This document shows, one piece after another, positions 26,897 to 40,748 of a stretch of DNA of 64,000 nt. This DNA is from Eriocheir sinensis. Its lineage: Eukaryota > Arthropoda > Malacostraca > Decapoda > Varunidae. Both the position numbers and the translations under genes were made by a program. The stretch lies in the NCBI RefSeq assembly GCF_024679095.1, contig NW_026111769.1, positions 295,229-359,228 on the forward strand, written 5' to 3'. The notes beneath the pieces were generated by a model. The model saw only the letters and a list, made by a program, of their open reading frames with translations. It did no database searches and was not told the DNA's origin. Positions within the stretch are counted from its first letter, which is position 1, and every line of letters begins with the position of its first letter.

Positions 26897-27288
26897 TACA
26901 AAATAAATAAACAAAATAAATAAAAGAATGTGTATTTGTATTAATATAAATATACAAAATACACATAAAATAACGTAAATTTATATAAATATATAAAATA
27001 CACAGAAGTAATTAAATTTGTGAAAATATATACAAAATACACAAAATAAGCTAAATTTGAATTGAAATATATATACAAAATACATGAAATAAAGTAAATT
27101 TGTATCAAAATATTTATACAAATACACATATAATAACGTAAATTTGTATGAAAATATATAAACAAAATACACATTAAATAATGTAAATACGTATAAAAAA
27201 ATGTGTACAAAATACGCATATAATCATGTAATTCGTATCAAAATAAATAAACAAAATACAAATAAAATAATATAAATTTGTATGAGTA
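26275..27288 (-). repeat. Minus-oriented satellite run (2.42-kb duplication, copy 2), with (TA)n
   Basis: Second copy of 23850-24867 displaced by about 2,422 bp, but carrying an expanded (TA)n and small deletions around 26990-27010. Confidence 0.87.
26812..26892. repeat. (TA)n microsatellite
   Basis: About 81 bp of pure alternating AT, expanded relative to the sister copy at about 24390. Confidence 0.97.
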
Positions 27289-29439
27289 AACGTGTATGTT
27301 GCATATTTTTTCAATACAAATTTATCTTATTATATACGCATTTTGTATATTAATTTTAATACAAATTTAATTATTCGATGTGTATTTTTGTATCTGTATT
27401 TTTATAAACATATGCTTTATTTTTTGGGTATTTTGCATCTTTATTTTCATAAAAATTTACATTATTTTATTGATATTCTGCTCATTCATTTTGATACGAA
27501 TTGACATTATTCTATATGTATTTTGTATATATTTTTCATACAAATTTACGTTATTTTATGTGTATTTGTTTATATATTTTGACAAATTTACAATATTTTA
27601 TAGCTATTTTGTATATACATTTCAAAAGAAATTTACCTAGTTTTATGTGTATTTTGTATATCTATTTTCATACAAACTCAAATTATTTCTATGTATTTTT
27701 GTATATATTTTAATTCAAATTTTAGTTATGTTATGTGTATTTTGTAAATTTATTTTCATTCAAATATATATCATTTTATTGGTGTTTTGTTGATTTATAT
27801 TGATACGAATTTACATTATTTTATATGTACTTAGTATATATATTTTTATACGCTTTTACATTATTTAATATTTATTTTGAATATATATTTTTATACAAAT
27901 TCATGGTATTTTATGTGTATTTGTATATATATTTTCATATAAATTTACATTATTTTATGTGTATTTTGAACATATATTTTATTACGTATCTACCTTATTT
28001 TATGTTTATTTTGTATATGTATTTTGTATATTTATATTTATCCAAATACACATTCTTTTATTGGTATTTTGTTTATTTATTTTAAATCGAATTTACATTA
28101 TTTTATGTGTATTTTGTATACATTTTTTTATACGTATTTACTTAATTTTATGTGTATTTTGTATAAATATTTTTATAGAAATCTACGTTTTTTTATTTGT
28201 ATTCGTATATATATTTTGAAACAAATTTACATTGTTTTATATGTATTTTTGCATATTTCTTTCAATACAAGTTTACCTTATTGTATGTGCATTTTGTATA
28301 TTTATTTCAATACAAATTTAAATATTTTATGTGTATTTTGGTATATATATTTTTATAAGAAATGCGCTATTTGATGGGAATTTTGCATCTTTATTTTCAT
28401 ACAAATTTACATTATTTTATTAATATTCGGTGTATTTATTTTGTTACGATTTCACATTATTCTATTTGTTTTTTATATATATTTTTTTTTACATATTTAC
28501 ATTATTTAATATGTATCTTGCATATATATTTCATACAAATTTATTATCTATTATTTATTTTCATGCAAATACACATTCTTTTCATGATATTTTGTTTATT
28601 TATTTTGACACGAATTTACCTAGATATGTATTTTGTATATATATTTTTATACGTATTTACATAATTTCATGTGTATTTTGTATATATATTTCTATAGAAA
28701 TCTACGTTATTTTATGTGTATTCGTATATATATTTTGAAACAAATTAACTTTGTTTTATATGTATTTTTGAAAATCTCTTTTAATACATATTTACCTTAC
28801 TGTATATGCATTTTGTATATTTATTTCAATACAAATTTAAATATTTTATGTGTATTTTGGTATATATAATTTTATAAAAAATGCGCTATTTTATTGGAAT
28901 TTTGCATCTTTCTTTTCATTCAAATTTACATTATTTTATTGATATTCTGTGTATTTATATTGATAGGATTTTACATTATTCTATTTCTTTTTTGTATATA
29001 TATTTTTTATAAACATTTACATTATTTAATGTGTATCTTGCATATATATTTTATACAAATTTACGTTATTTTAAGTGTATTTGTTTATATATTTTCATTC
29101 AAATTTACATTATTTTATGTGTATTTTGTATATGTATTTCAATACAAATTTACCTAATTTTACGTGTATTTTGTATATTTCTTTTCATACAAATTTTAAA
29201 TATTTTTGTGTATTTTTGTATATAGTTTTATACAAATTTAGGTTATTTTATGTACGCATTTACATTATTTAATGTGTGTTTTGTATATATATTTTTATGC
29301 AAATTTACTTTATTATATATGCATTTTTGTACATATATTTTTTTGGAAATTTGCGTTATTTTATGTGTATTTGTATATGTTTTCTCATACAAATTTACAT
29401 TATTTTATTGCTATTTTGTTTATTTATTTTGATACGAAT
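27289..29439 (+). repeat. Plus-oriented satellite run
   Basis: Starts at the same turning point as 24868. The segment near 28336-28450 gives the clearest unoccupied version of the transposon target: it reads through ATTTTATTAATATTCGG without interruption and shares the GTTACGATTTCAC variant found at 10808. Confidence 0.88.
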
Positions 29440-29941
29440 GAAAATAGATATACAAAAAATAAAAAAAAAAAAACTAAATTTGTATTGAAATATATATATA
29501 AAATACATAAAATAATGTAAATTTGTATCAAAATATTTTAACAGATGCGCATGAAATAACGTAAATTTGTTTTAAAATATACAAATATACATTAAATAAT
29601 GTAAATATGTATAAAAATATATACAAAACAAATAGAATAATGTAAATCGTATCAAAATAAATACACAGAATATTAATAAAACAATGTAAATTTGTATGAA
29701 AATAAAGATGCAAAATACCCATTAAATAACGCATTTTTTTATAAAAATATATATACCAAAATACACATGAAAAAATTAATTTGTATTAAAATAAATATAC
29801 AAAATACACATACAATAAGGTAAATCTGTATTGAAATAGATATGCAAAATACATATAAAACAATGTAAATTTGTTTCAAAATATATATACGAATACACAT
29901 AAAATAACGTAGATTTGTATAAAAATATATATACAAAATAC
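29440..29941 (-). repeat. Minus-oriented satellite run
   Basis: Near copy of 11802-12303, displaced about 17.64 kb, with both boundary junctions conserved. Confidence 0.87.
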
Positions 29942-32900
29942 ATGTGCATTTTGTATATTAATTTTAATACAAATTTGATTAATCTATGTGTATTTTTGTA
30001 TATGTATTTTTATAAAAATATGCTTTATTTTATGGGTATTTTGCATCTTTATTTTCATACAAATATACATTATTTTATTGATATTCTGTGTATTTATTTT
30101 GATATGATTTTACATTATTCTATGTGTATTATGTATATATATTTTATATAAAATGTATTTGTTTTCATTTCATACAAATCTACATTATTTTATGTGTTTT
30201 ATGTACATGTATTTAAATACAAATTTAACTAGTTATATGTGTATTTTGTATATCTATTTTGTACGTATATTTTCATAGAAATTTACTCTATTTTATGAGT
30301 ATTCGTATATATATTTTGATACAAATTTACATTATTAATGTGTATTTTGCATATCTATTTCAATACAAATTTACTTTATTGTACGTGCATTTTGTATATT
30401 TATTTTAATATAAATTTAATTACTTTATATGTATTTTTGTATATATATTTTTATGCAAATATGCGTTATTATATGGATATATTTTGCATCTTTATTTTCA
30501 TACAAATTTACATTATTTTATTGATATTCTCTTTATTTATTTTGATACGATTTAACATTATTCTATGTGTTTTTTTGTATATTTTTTTTTATATATATAT
30601 TTACATTATTTAATGTTCATTTTGTATATATATTTTATCCAAATTTACATTATCTTATGTGTATTTGTTTATATATTTTCATACATATTTACATTATTTT
30701 ATGTGTTTTTTGTATATATATTTTTCTACGTATTTAAATTATTTTATGTGTATTTTGTATATACATTTTCATAAAAAAATTACGTTATTTTATTGTGTGT
30801 ATAAGTATATATTTTGATACAAATTTTATACAAATTCATGTTATTTAATGTGAATTTGTATATGTATTTTCATACAAATTTTTATTATTTTATGTGTATT
30901 TTTTCATATATTTCATTACAAATTTACCTTTTTTTATGTTTATTTTGTATATTTATTTCATTCAATTTTTAATTATTTTATGTGTATATTTGTATTTGTA
31001 TTTAGGTTATTTTATGTGTATTTTGTATATATATTTTCATCCAAAATTACATTATTTTATTGGTATTTCTTAATTTAATTCGATACGAATTTAGATTATT
31101 ACATAGGTATTTTGTATACATATTTTTATACTTATTTACATTATCTAATGTGTGTTTTGTATATATATTTTTATGCAAATTTATCTAATGTTCATTTTTG
31201 TTCACATATTTTTATAGAAATTTGCGTTATTTTATGTATATAGATTTATATAAATTTAGGTTATTTTATGTGCATTTTGAATATTTATATTTATACATAT
31301 ACACATTCTTTTATTGGTATATTGTTTATTTACATTTATACGAATTTATGTTATTTTATATATATTTTGTATACATTTTTTTATACGTATTTACTTAATT
31401 TTATGTGTATTTTGTATATGTATTTTTATAGAAATCTACGTTATTTTATGTGTATTCATATATATATTTTGAAACAAATTTACATTATTTTATATGTATT
31501 TTGCATATCTATTTCAATACAAATTTACCTTATTGTATGTGCATTTTGTATATTTATTTTAATACAAGTTCAAATATTTTATGTGTATTTTGGTATCAAT
31601 AATTTTATAAAAAAAAACGTTATTTTATAGGTATTTTGCATCTTAATTTTCATTTTATATGTACTTTGTATATATATTTTTATACGCTCTTACATTATTT
31701 AATATTTATTTTGAATATATATTTTTATACAAATTCATGGTATTTTATGTGTATTTGTATATATATTTTCATATAAATTTACATTATTGTATATGTATTT
31801 TGTACATATATTTTATTACAAATCTACCTTATTTTATGTTTATTTTGTATGTGTATTTTGTATATTTGTATTTATCCAAATACACATTTTTATTGGTATT
31901 TTGTTTATTTATTTTAATTCGAATTTACATTATTTGATGTGTATTTTGTATACATTTTTTTATACGTATTTACTTAATTTTATGTGTATTTTGTATATAT
32001 ATTTTTATAGAAATCTACGTTTTTTTATTTGTATTCGTATATATATTTTGAAACAAATTTACATTGTTTTATATGTATTTTTGCATATCTCTTTCAATAC
32101 AAATTTACCTTATTGTATGTGCATTTTGTATATTTATTTCAATACAAATTTAAAAATTTTATGTGTATTTTGGTATATATATTTTTATAAGAAATGCGCT
32201 ATTTTATGGGAATTTTGCATCTTTATTTTCATACAAATTTACATTATTTTATTAATATTCGGTGTATTTATTTTGTTACGATTTCACATTATTCTATTTG
32301 TTTTTTTGCATATACTTTTTTATACATATTTACATTATTTAATGAGTATCTTGCATATATATTTTATACAAATTTATTATCTATTATCTATTTTTATACA
32401 AATACACATTCTTTTGATGATATTTTGTTTATTTATTTTGACACGTAATTACATTATTTGATATGTATTTTGTATATATATTTTTATACGTATTTACATA
32501 ATTTCATATGTATTTTGTATATATATTTCTATAGAAATCTACTTTATTTTATGTGTATTCGTATATATATTTTGAAACAAATTTACATTGTTTTATATGT
32601 ATTTTTGAATATCTCTTTCAATACAAATTTACCTTACTATGTATGCATTTTGAATATTTATTTCAATACAAATTTAATTATTTTATGTGTATTTTGGTAT
32701 ATATATTTTTATAAAAAATGCGATAATTTTTGGGAATTTTGCATCTTTATTTTCATACAAATTTACATTATTTTATTGATATTCTGTGTATTTATTTTGA
32801 TACGATTTTACATTATTCTATTTGTTTTTTGTATATATTTTTTTATACACATTTACATTATTTAATGTGTATCTTGCATATATATTTTATACAAATTTAC

Positions 32901-33000
32901 GTTATTTTAAGTGTATTTGTTTATATATTTTCTTTCAAATTTACATTATTTGATGTGTATTTTGTATATGTATTTCTATACAAATTTACCTAATTTTATG
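29942..33000 (+). repeat. Higher-order cassette, copy 3
   Basis: Offset 8.68 kb from copy 2. Slightly more diverged, for example at 31190-31215, where a monomer variant differs from copies 1 and 2. Confidence 0.8.
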
Positions 33001-34112
33001 TGTATTTTGTATATTTCTTTTCAAACAAATTTAAATTATTTTTGTGTATTTTTGTATATAGTTTTATATAAATTTAGGTTATTTTATGTACGCATTTACA
33101 TTATTTAGTGTGTGTTTTGTATATATATTTCTATGCAAATTTACTTTATTTTATGTGCATTTTTGTACATATATTTTTTATAGAAATTTGCGTTATTTGT
33201 ATATGTTTTCTCATACAAATTTACATTATTTTATTGCTTTTTTGTTTATTTATTTTGATACGAATTACATGATTATATGTGTATTTTGTACATATTTTTT
33301 TTACGTATTTACATTACTTAATGTGTATTTTGTTTATATATTTTTAAACAAATCTACGTTATTTTATGTGTATTCGTATATATATTTTGAAACAAATTTA
33401 CATTGTTTTATATGTATTTTGCATATCTATTTCAATACAAATTTACCTTATTGTATGTGTTTTTTGTATATTTATTTTAATACAAATTTAATTTTTTGAT
33501 GTGTATTTTGGTATATATATTTTTACAAAAAAAAAAATGCGTTATTTTATGGGTATTTTGCTTCTTTATTTTCATACAAATTTAAATTATTTTATTAATA
33601 TTCTGTGTATTTATTTTGATACGATTTTACATTATTCTATTTGTGTTTTGTACTTATTTTTTTATACAAATTTACGTTATTTTAAGTGTATTTGTTTATG
33701 TATTTTCATTCAAATTTACATTATTTTATGTGTATTTTGTGTATGTATTTCAATACAAATTTACATAATTTTATGTGTATTTTGTATATTTATTTTCATA
33801 CAAATTTAAAATATTTTTGTGTATTTTTGTATATAGTTTGATACAAATTTAGGTTATTTTATGTGTATTTTGTATATCTATTTTCATACAAATACACATT
33901 CTTTTATTGATATTTTTTTATTTATTTTGACGCGAATTTTATGTGAATTTGTTTTCATTTCATACAAATTTACATTATTTTATGTGTATTTTGTACATGT
34001 ATTTAAATACAAATTTAACTAATTATATGTGTATTTTGTATATCTATTTTCATACAAATTGAAATTTATTTTTTGTTTTTTTGTATATATTTTTATTCAA
34101 ATTTTCGTAGTC
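29942..34112 (+). repeat. Plus-oriented satellite run with cassette copy 3
   Basis: Cassette copy 3 runs from the left edge to about 33000, parallel to 12304-15330. The part from about 33.24 to 33.9 kb relates to 35.7-36.1 and 45.4-45.95 kb. It ends at TTCGTAGTCTTATAAAAATA. Confidence 0.87.
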
Positions 34113-35181
34113 TTATAAAAATATATACACCAAAATACACATAAAATATTTAAATTTGCATTGAAATAAATATACAAAATGCACATACAATAAGGTAAAT
34201 TTGTATTGAAAGAGATATGCAAAAATACATATAAAACAATGTAAATTTGTTTCAAAATATATATACGAATACAAATAAAAAAACGTAGATTTCTATAAAA
34301 ATACATATACAAAATACACATAAAATTAAGTAAATACGTATAAAAAAATGTATACAAAATACACATAAAAATAATGTAAATTCGAATTGAAATAAATAAA
34401 CAAAATACCAATAAAAGAATGTGTTTTTGGATAAATATAAATATTCAAAATACACATACAAAATAAACATAAAATAAGGTAGATTTGTAAAAAAATATAT
34501 GTACAAAATACAAATAAAATAATGTAAATTTATATAAAAATCTATATACAAATACACATAAAATACCATGAATTTGTATAAAAATATATATTCAAAATAA
34601 ATATTAAATAATGTAAAATCGTATAAAAATATATATACAAAGTACATATAAAAAAATCTAAATTCGTATCAATATAAATCAACAAAACACCAATAAAATA
34701 ATATATATTTGAATGAAACTAAATTTACAAAATACACATAACATAACTAAAATTTTTATTAAAATATATACAAAAATACATAGAAATAATTTGATTTTGT
34801 ATGAAAATAGATATACAAAATACACATAAAACTAGGTAAATTTCTTTTGAAATGTATATACAAAATACCCATAAAATATTGTAAATTTGTGTCAAAATAT
34901 ATAAACAAATACACATAAAATAACGTAAATTTGTATGAAAAATATATACAAAATACACATAGAATAATGTCAATTCGTATCAAAATGAATGAGCAGAATA
35001 TCAATAAAATAATGTAAATTTGTATGAAAATAAAGATGCAAAATACCCCAAAAATAAAGCATATGTTTATAAAAATACAGATACAAAAATACACATCGAA
35101 AAATTAAATTTGTATTAAAATTAATATACAAAATACGTATATAATAAGGTAAATTTGTATTGAAAAAATATGCAACATACA
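34113..35181 (-). repeat. Minus-oriented satellite run
   Basis: Inverted counterpart of 24868-25940. The right-hand turning point (GCAACATACACGTTTATTCA) is the reverse complement of the one at 24868, 27289 and 47911. Confidence 0.87.
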
Positions 35182-36144
35182 CGTTTATTCATACAAATTT
35201 ATATTATTTTATTGGTATTTTGTTTATTTATTTTGATACGAATTACATGATTATATGTGTATTTTGTACATATTTTTTATACGTATTTACATTATTTAAT
35301 GTGTATTTTGTTTATATATTTTCATACAAATTTACGTTATTATATGAGTATTTGTATAAATATTTTGATACAAATTTACTTTATTTCATGTATTTTGTAT
35401 GTATATTTCAATTCAAATTTAGCTTATTTTGTGTGTATTTTGTATATATTTTCATACAAATTTAATTACTTCTGTGTATTTTTGTATATAGTTTTATATA
35501 AATTTACGTTATTTTATGTGTATTTTGTATATTTATATTTATACAAATACACATTCTTTTATTGGTATTTTGTTTATTTATTTTGATACGAGTTACATTA
35601 TTTTATGTGTATTTTGTATACATTTTTTTATACGTATTTACTTCATTTTATGTGTATTTTGTATATATATTTTTATAGAAATCTATGTTATTTTATGTGT
35701 ATTCGTATATATATTTTGAAACAAATTTACATTGTTTTATATGTATTTTGCATATCTATTTCAATACAAATTTACCTTATTGTATGTGTTTTTTGTATAT
35801 TTATGTTAATACAAATTAAATTTTTTGATGTGTATTTTGGTATATATATTTTTATAAATAAAAAAAATGCGTTATTTTATGGGTATTTTACTTTACATTA
35901 TTTTATTAATATTCTGTGTATTTATTTTGATACGATTTTACATTATTCTATTTGTGTTTTGTACATATTTTTTTTATACAAATTTACGTTATTTTAAGTG
36001 TATTTGTTTATGTATTTTCATTCAAATTTACATTATTTTATGTGTATTTTGTGTATGTATTTCAATACAAATTTACCTAATTTTATGTGTATTTTGTATA
36101 TTTATTTTCATACAAATTTAAAATATTTTTGTGTATTTTTGTAC
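35182..36144 (+). repeat. Plus-oriented satellite run
   Basis: Inverted relative of 23850-24867, continuing the inverted block that started at 34113. It ends at TTTTTGTACAAAAGTAATTA, itself a short palindrome (TTTTGTACAAAA). Confidence 0.85.
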
Positions 36145-37494
36145 AAAAGTAATTAAATTTGTATGAAAATAGATATACAAAATACACACAAAATAAGCTT
36201 AATTTGAATTGAAATATATGTACAAAATACATAAAATAAAGTAAATTTATCAAAATATTTTTACAAATACACATATAATTACGTAAATTTTATAAAAAAA
36301 TATATAAACAAAATACACATTAAATAATGTAATTACGTATAAAAAAATATATACAAAATACACATATAATCATGTAATTCGTATCAAAATAAATAAACAA
36401 AATACCAATAAAATAATGTAAATTTTTATGAGAAAACATATACAAAATACACATAAAATAAATAAATTTCTATAAAAATATATGTACAAAAATGCACATC
36501 AAATAAATTTGCATTAAAAAATATATACAAAACACACATTACATAATGTAAATGAGTATAAACATATGTATACAAAATACCTATGAAAAAATCTAAATTC
36601 GTATCGAGTTAAATAAAGAAAATACCAATAAAATAATGTAATATTGGATGAAAATATATATAGAAAATACACATAAAATTACGTAAATACAAATACAAAT
36701 ATACACATAAAATAATTTTAAAATGAATGAAATAAATATACAAAATAATCATAAAATAAGGTAAATTTGTAATGAAAAATATGTAAAAATACACGTAAAA
36801 TAATATAAATTTGTATGAAAATATATATACAAATACACATAAAATAACATGAATTTGTATAAAATTTTTATCAAAATAAATAGGAATACACACAATAAAA
36901 TAATGTAAATTTTTATTAAAATATATATACAAAATACACATAAAATAATATAAATACGTAGAAAAATATATATACAAAATACACATAAAATAATGTAAAC
37001 TCGTATCAAAATAAATAAACAAAATTATAATGAAAGATTGTATATTTGTAGGAAAATATATATACAAAATACAAATAAAATAACTAAAATTTGTATAAAA
37101 ATAAATACAAAAATACACAAAAATAATTTAAATACGTAGAAAAATATATATACAAAATATACATAAAATAATGTAAATTCGTAAAAAATTAAATACACAA
37201 AATTATAATAAAAGAATGTATATTTGTAGGAAAATATATATACAAAAAACAAATAAAATAACTAAAATTTGTTTAAAAATATATACAAAAATACACAAAA
37301 TAATTTAAATTTGTTTGAAAATAGATATGCAAAAAACACATAAAGTTTGGCAAATTTGTATTGAAATACATATACAAAACTCACATAAAATAATGTAAAT
37401 TTGTATGAAAATATATAAACAAATACATATAAAATAACGTAAATTTGGAAAAAATATATATACAAAATATACATTAAATATTTTAAATATGTAT
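36145..37494 (-). repeat. Minus-oriented satellite run
   Basis: Inverted copy of about 53-1300, ending at palindromic junction J1 as expected from that match. Confidence 0.87.
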
Positions 37495-37522
37495 AAAAAT
37501 ATATTATATTATATATATTTTT
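37495..37522. repeat. Palindromic strand-switch junction J1, copy 3
   Basis: Same 28-bp AT-only near-palindrome as at 20244 and 53732, by eye identical to 20244-20271. Confidence 0.75.
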
Positions 37523-37970
37523 ATTGATATTTGCGTTAATTATGTGTATTTTGTATATATTTTCTCATAGAAATTTACATTATTTTATTGGTATTTTGTC
37601 TATTTATTTTGATACGAATTACATGATTATTTCTGTATTTTGTACATTTTTTTATACGTATTTACATTATTTAATGTGTATTTTGTTTATATATTTTTAT
37701 ACAAATTTACGTTATTATATGTGTATTTGTATAAGTATTTTGATACAAATTTACATTATTTTATGTATTTTGTATATATATTTCAATTCAAATTTAGCTT
37801 ATTTTATGTGTATTTTGTATATCTATTTATTTTAATACAAAATCAAATATTTTATGTTTTTTCGTATATATATTTTTATAAAAAATGCGTTATTTTATGG
37901 GTATTTTGCATCTTAATTTTCATACAAATTTACATTATTTTATTAATATTTTCTGTATTTATTTTGATAT
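37523..37970 (+). repeat. Short plus-oriented satellite run
   Basis: Matches 20272-20720. The match stops at 37970, where TTTTGATATGTG meets TAATAAAAATACACAG. Confidence 0.85.
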
Positions 37971-38198
37971 GTGTAATAAAAATACACAGAAGTATTTTAA
38001 TTTGTATGAAAATAGATATACAAAATAAGGTAAATTCGTTTCAAATTCAATAAACAAAATTCAGATAAAAGAACGTATATTTGTAGAAAAAATAAATATA
38101 CAAAATACACATAAAATAACGAAAATTTGTAGGAAAATATATAAAAAAATAAACAAAAATAATTTCAATTTGTATGAAAATAAATATACAAAATACAC
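37971..38198 (-). repeat. Short minus-oriented satellite run
   Basis: About five monomers. It shares the unusual AGAAGTATTTTAATTTGTAT and TTTCAAATTCAATAAACAAA combination with 43073-43140. Confidence 0.83.
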
Positions 38199-40748
38199 AT
38201 ATATTTTGTATATGTATTTTCACACAAATTTAATTACTTTTGTGTATTTTTGCATATAGTTTTATATAAATTTACGTTATTTTATTTGTATTTTGTATGT
38301 TTATATTTATACAATACACATTCTTTTATTAGTATTTTGTTTATTTATTTTCATACGAGTTTACATTATTTTATGTGTATTTTGTATACCTTTTTTTATA
38401 CGTATTTACTTCATTTTATGTTTATTTTATATATATATTTTCATAGAAATCTACGTTTTTTTATGTGTATTCGTATATATATTTTGAAACAAATTTACAT
38501 GGTTTTATATGTATTTTCCATATCTATTTCAATACAAATTTACCTTATAGTATGTGCATTTTGTATATTTATTTTAAAACAAATTCAAATATTTTATGTG
38601 TGTCTTGGTATATATATTTTTATAAAAATGCGTTATTTTATGGGTATTTTGCATATTAATTTTCATACAAATTTACATTATTTTATTAATATTCTGTGTA
38701 TTTATTTTGATACGATTTTATATTATTCTATTTGTGTTTTGTATGTATTTTTTTATACATATTTACATTATTTAATGTGTATTTTTTATATATATTTGAT
38801 ACAAATTTACGTTATTTTAAGTGAATTTGTTATATTTTCATTCAAATTTACATTATTTTAAGTGTATTTTGTAAAGGTATTTCAATACAAATTTACCTAA
38901 TTTTATGTGTATTTTCTATAATTATTTTCATACAAATTAAAATAATTTTTGTGTATTTTTATATATAGTTTTATACAAATTTAGGTGATTTTATGTATAT
39001 ATTGTATATATATTTTCATACAAATACACATTCTTTTATTGATATTGTGTTTATTTATTTTGACGCGAATCTACATTATTTAATGTGTATTTTATATATA
39101 TATTTTTATACGTGTTTACATCATTTGATGTGTATTTTGTATATATTTCTATAGAAATCTACGTTGATTTATGAGTATTCGTATATAGATTTTGAAATAA
39201 ATTTACACTGTTTTATGTGTATTTTGCATATTTTTTCAATACAAATTTACCTTATTGTATATGCATTTTGTATATTAATTTTAATACAAATTTAATTATG
39301 CTATGTGTATTTTTGTATATGTATTTTTATAAAAATATGCTTTATTTTATGGGTATTTTGCATTTTTATTTTCATACAAATTTACATTATTTTATTTATA
39401 TTCTGTTTATTTTTTAAACAATTTTACATTATTCTATGTGTATTTTGTATATCTATTTTATACGTATTTACTTAATTTTATGTGTATTTTGTATATATAT
39501 TTTATAGAAATCTACGTTATTTATGTGTATTCGTATATATTTTGAAACAAATTTACATTGTTTTATATGTATTTTGCATATCTCTTTCAATACAAGCTTA
39601 CCTTATTGTATGTGCATTTTGTATATTTATTTCAATACAAATTTAAATATTTTATGTATTTTGGTATATATATTTTATAGAAATGCGCTATTTGATGAAT
39701 TTTGCATCTTTATTTTCATACAAATTTACATTATTTTATTAATATTCAGTGTATTTATTTTGATACGATTTCACATTATTCTATTTTTTTGTATATATTT
39801 TTTATACATATTTACATTATTTAATGTGTATCTTGCATATATATTTCATACAAATTTATTATCTATTATTTATTTTCATACAAATACACATTCTTTTCAT
39901 GATATTTTGTTTATTTATTTTGACACGAATTTACCTAGAAATGTATTTTGTATATATATTTTTATACGTATTTACATAATTTCATGTGTATTTTGTATAT
40001 ATATTTCTATAGAAATCTACGTTATTTTATGTGTATTCGTATATATAATTTGAAACAAATTTACTTTGTTTTATATGTATTTTTGAATATCTCTTTCAAT
40101 ACATATTTACTGTATATGCATTTTGTATATTTATTTCAATACAAATTTAAATATTTTATGTGTGTTTTGGTATATATATTTTTTATAAAAAATGCGCTAT
40201 TTTATGGGAATTTTGCATCTTTCTTTTCATACAAATTTACATTATTTTATTGATATTCTGTGTATTTATATTGATAGGATTTTACATTATTCTATTTCTT
40301 TTTTGTATATATTTTTTTATACACATTTACATTATTTAATGTGTATCTTGCATATATATTTTATACAAATTTACGTTATTTTAAGTGTATTTGTTTATGT
40401 ATTTTCATTAAAATTTACATTATTTTATGTGTATTTTGTATATGTATTTCAATACAAATTTTCCTAATTTTATGTGTATTTTGTATATTTCTTTTCATAC
40501 AAATTTTAAATATTTTTGTGTATTTTTGTATATAGTTTTATTCAAATTTAGGTTATTTTATGTAAGCATTTACATTATTTAATGTGTGTTTTGTATATAT
40601 ATTTTTATGCAAATTTACCTTATTTTATGTGCATTTTTGTACATATATTTTTTTAGAAATTTCCGTTATTTTATGTGTATTTGTATATGTTTTCTCATAC
40701 AAATTTACATTATTGTATTGCTATTTTGTTTATTTATTTTGATACGAA
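38199..40748 (+). repeat. Plus-oriented satellite run
   Basis: 38.99-39.76 kb parallels 7.57-8.43 kb without the (TA)n tract or the transposon, and 39.74-40.75 kb parallels 10.79-11.80 kb. The region is thus a second unoccupied version of the inserted locus. Confidence 0.87.

Larger units (their letters stand above)
23500..28362 (+). repeat. 2.42-kb direct tandem duplication
   Basis: Matching landmarks at 23620/26043, 24870/27292, 25079/27501 and 25939/28362 all give 2,422-2,423 bp. Each copy contains one inward and one outward strand switch, so a mixed-orientation segment was duplicated as a block. Confidence 0.85.
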
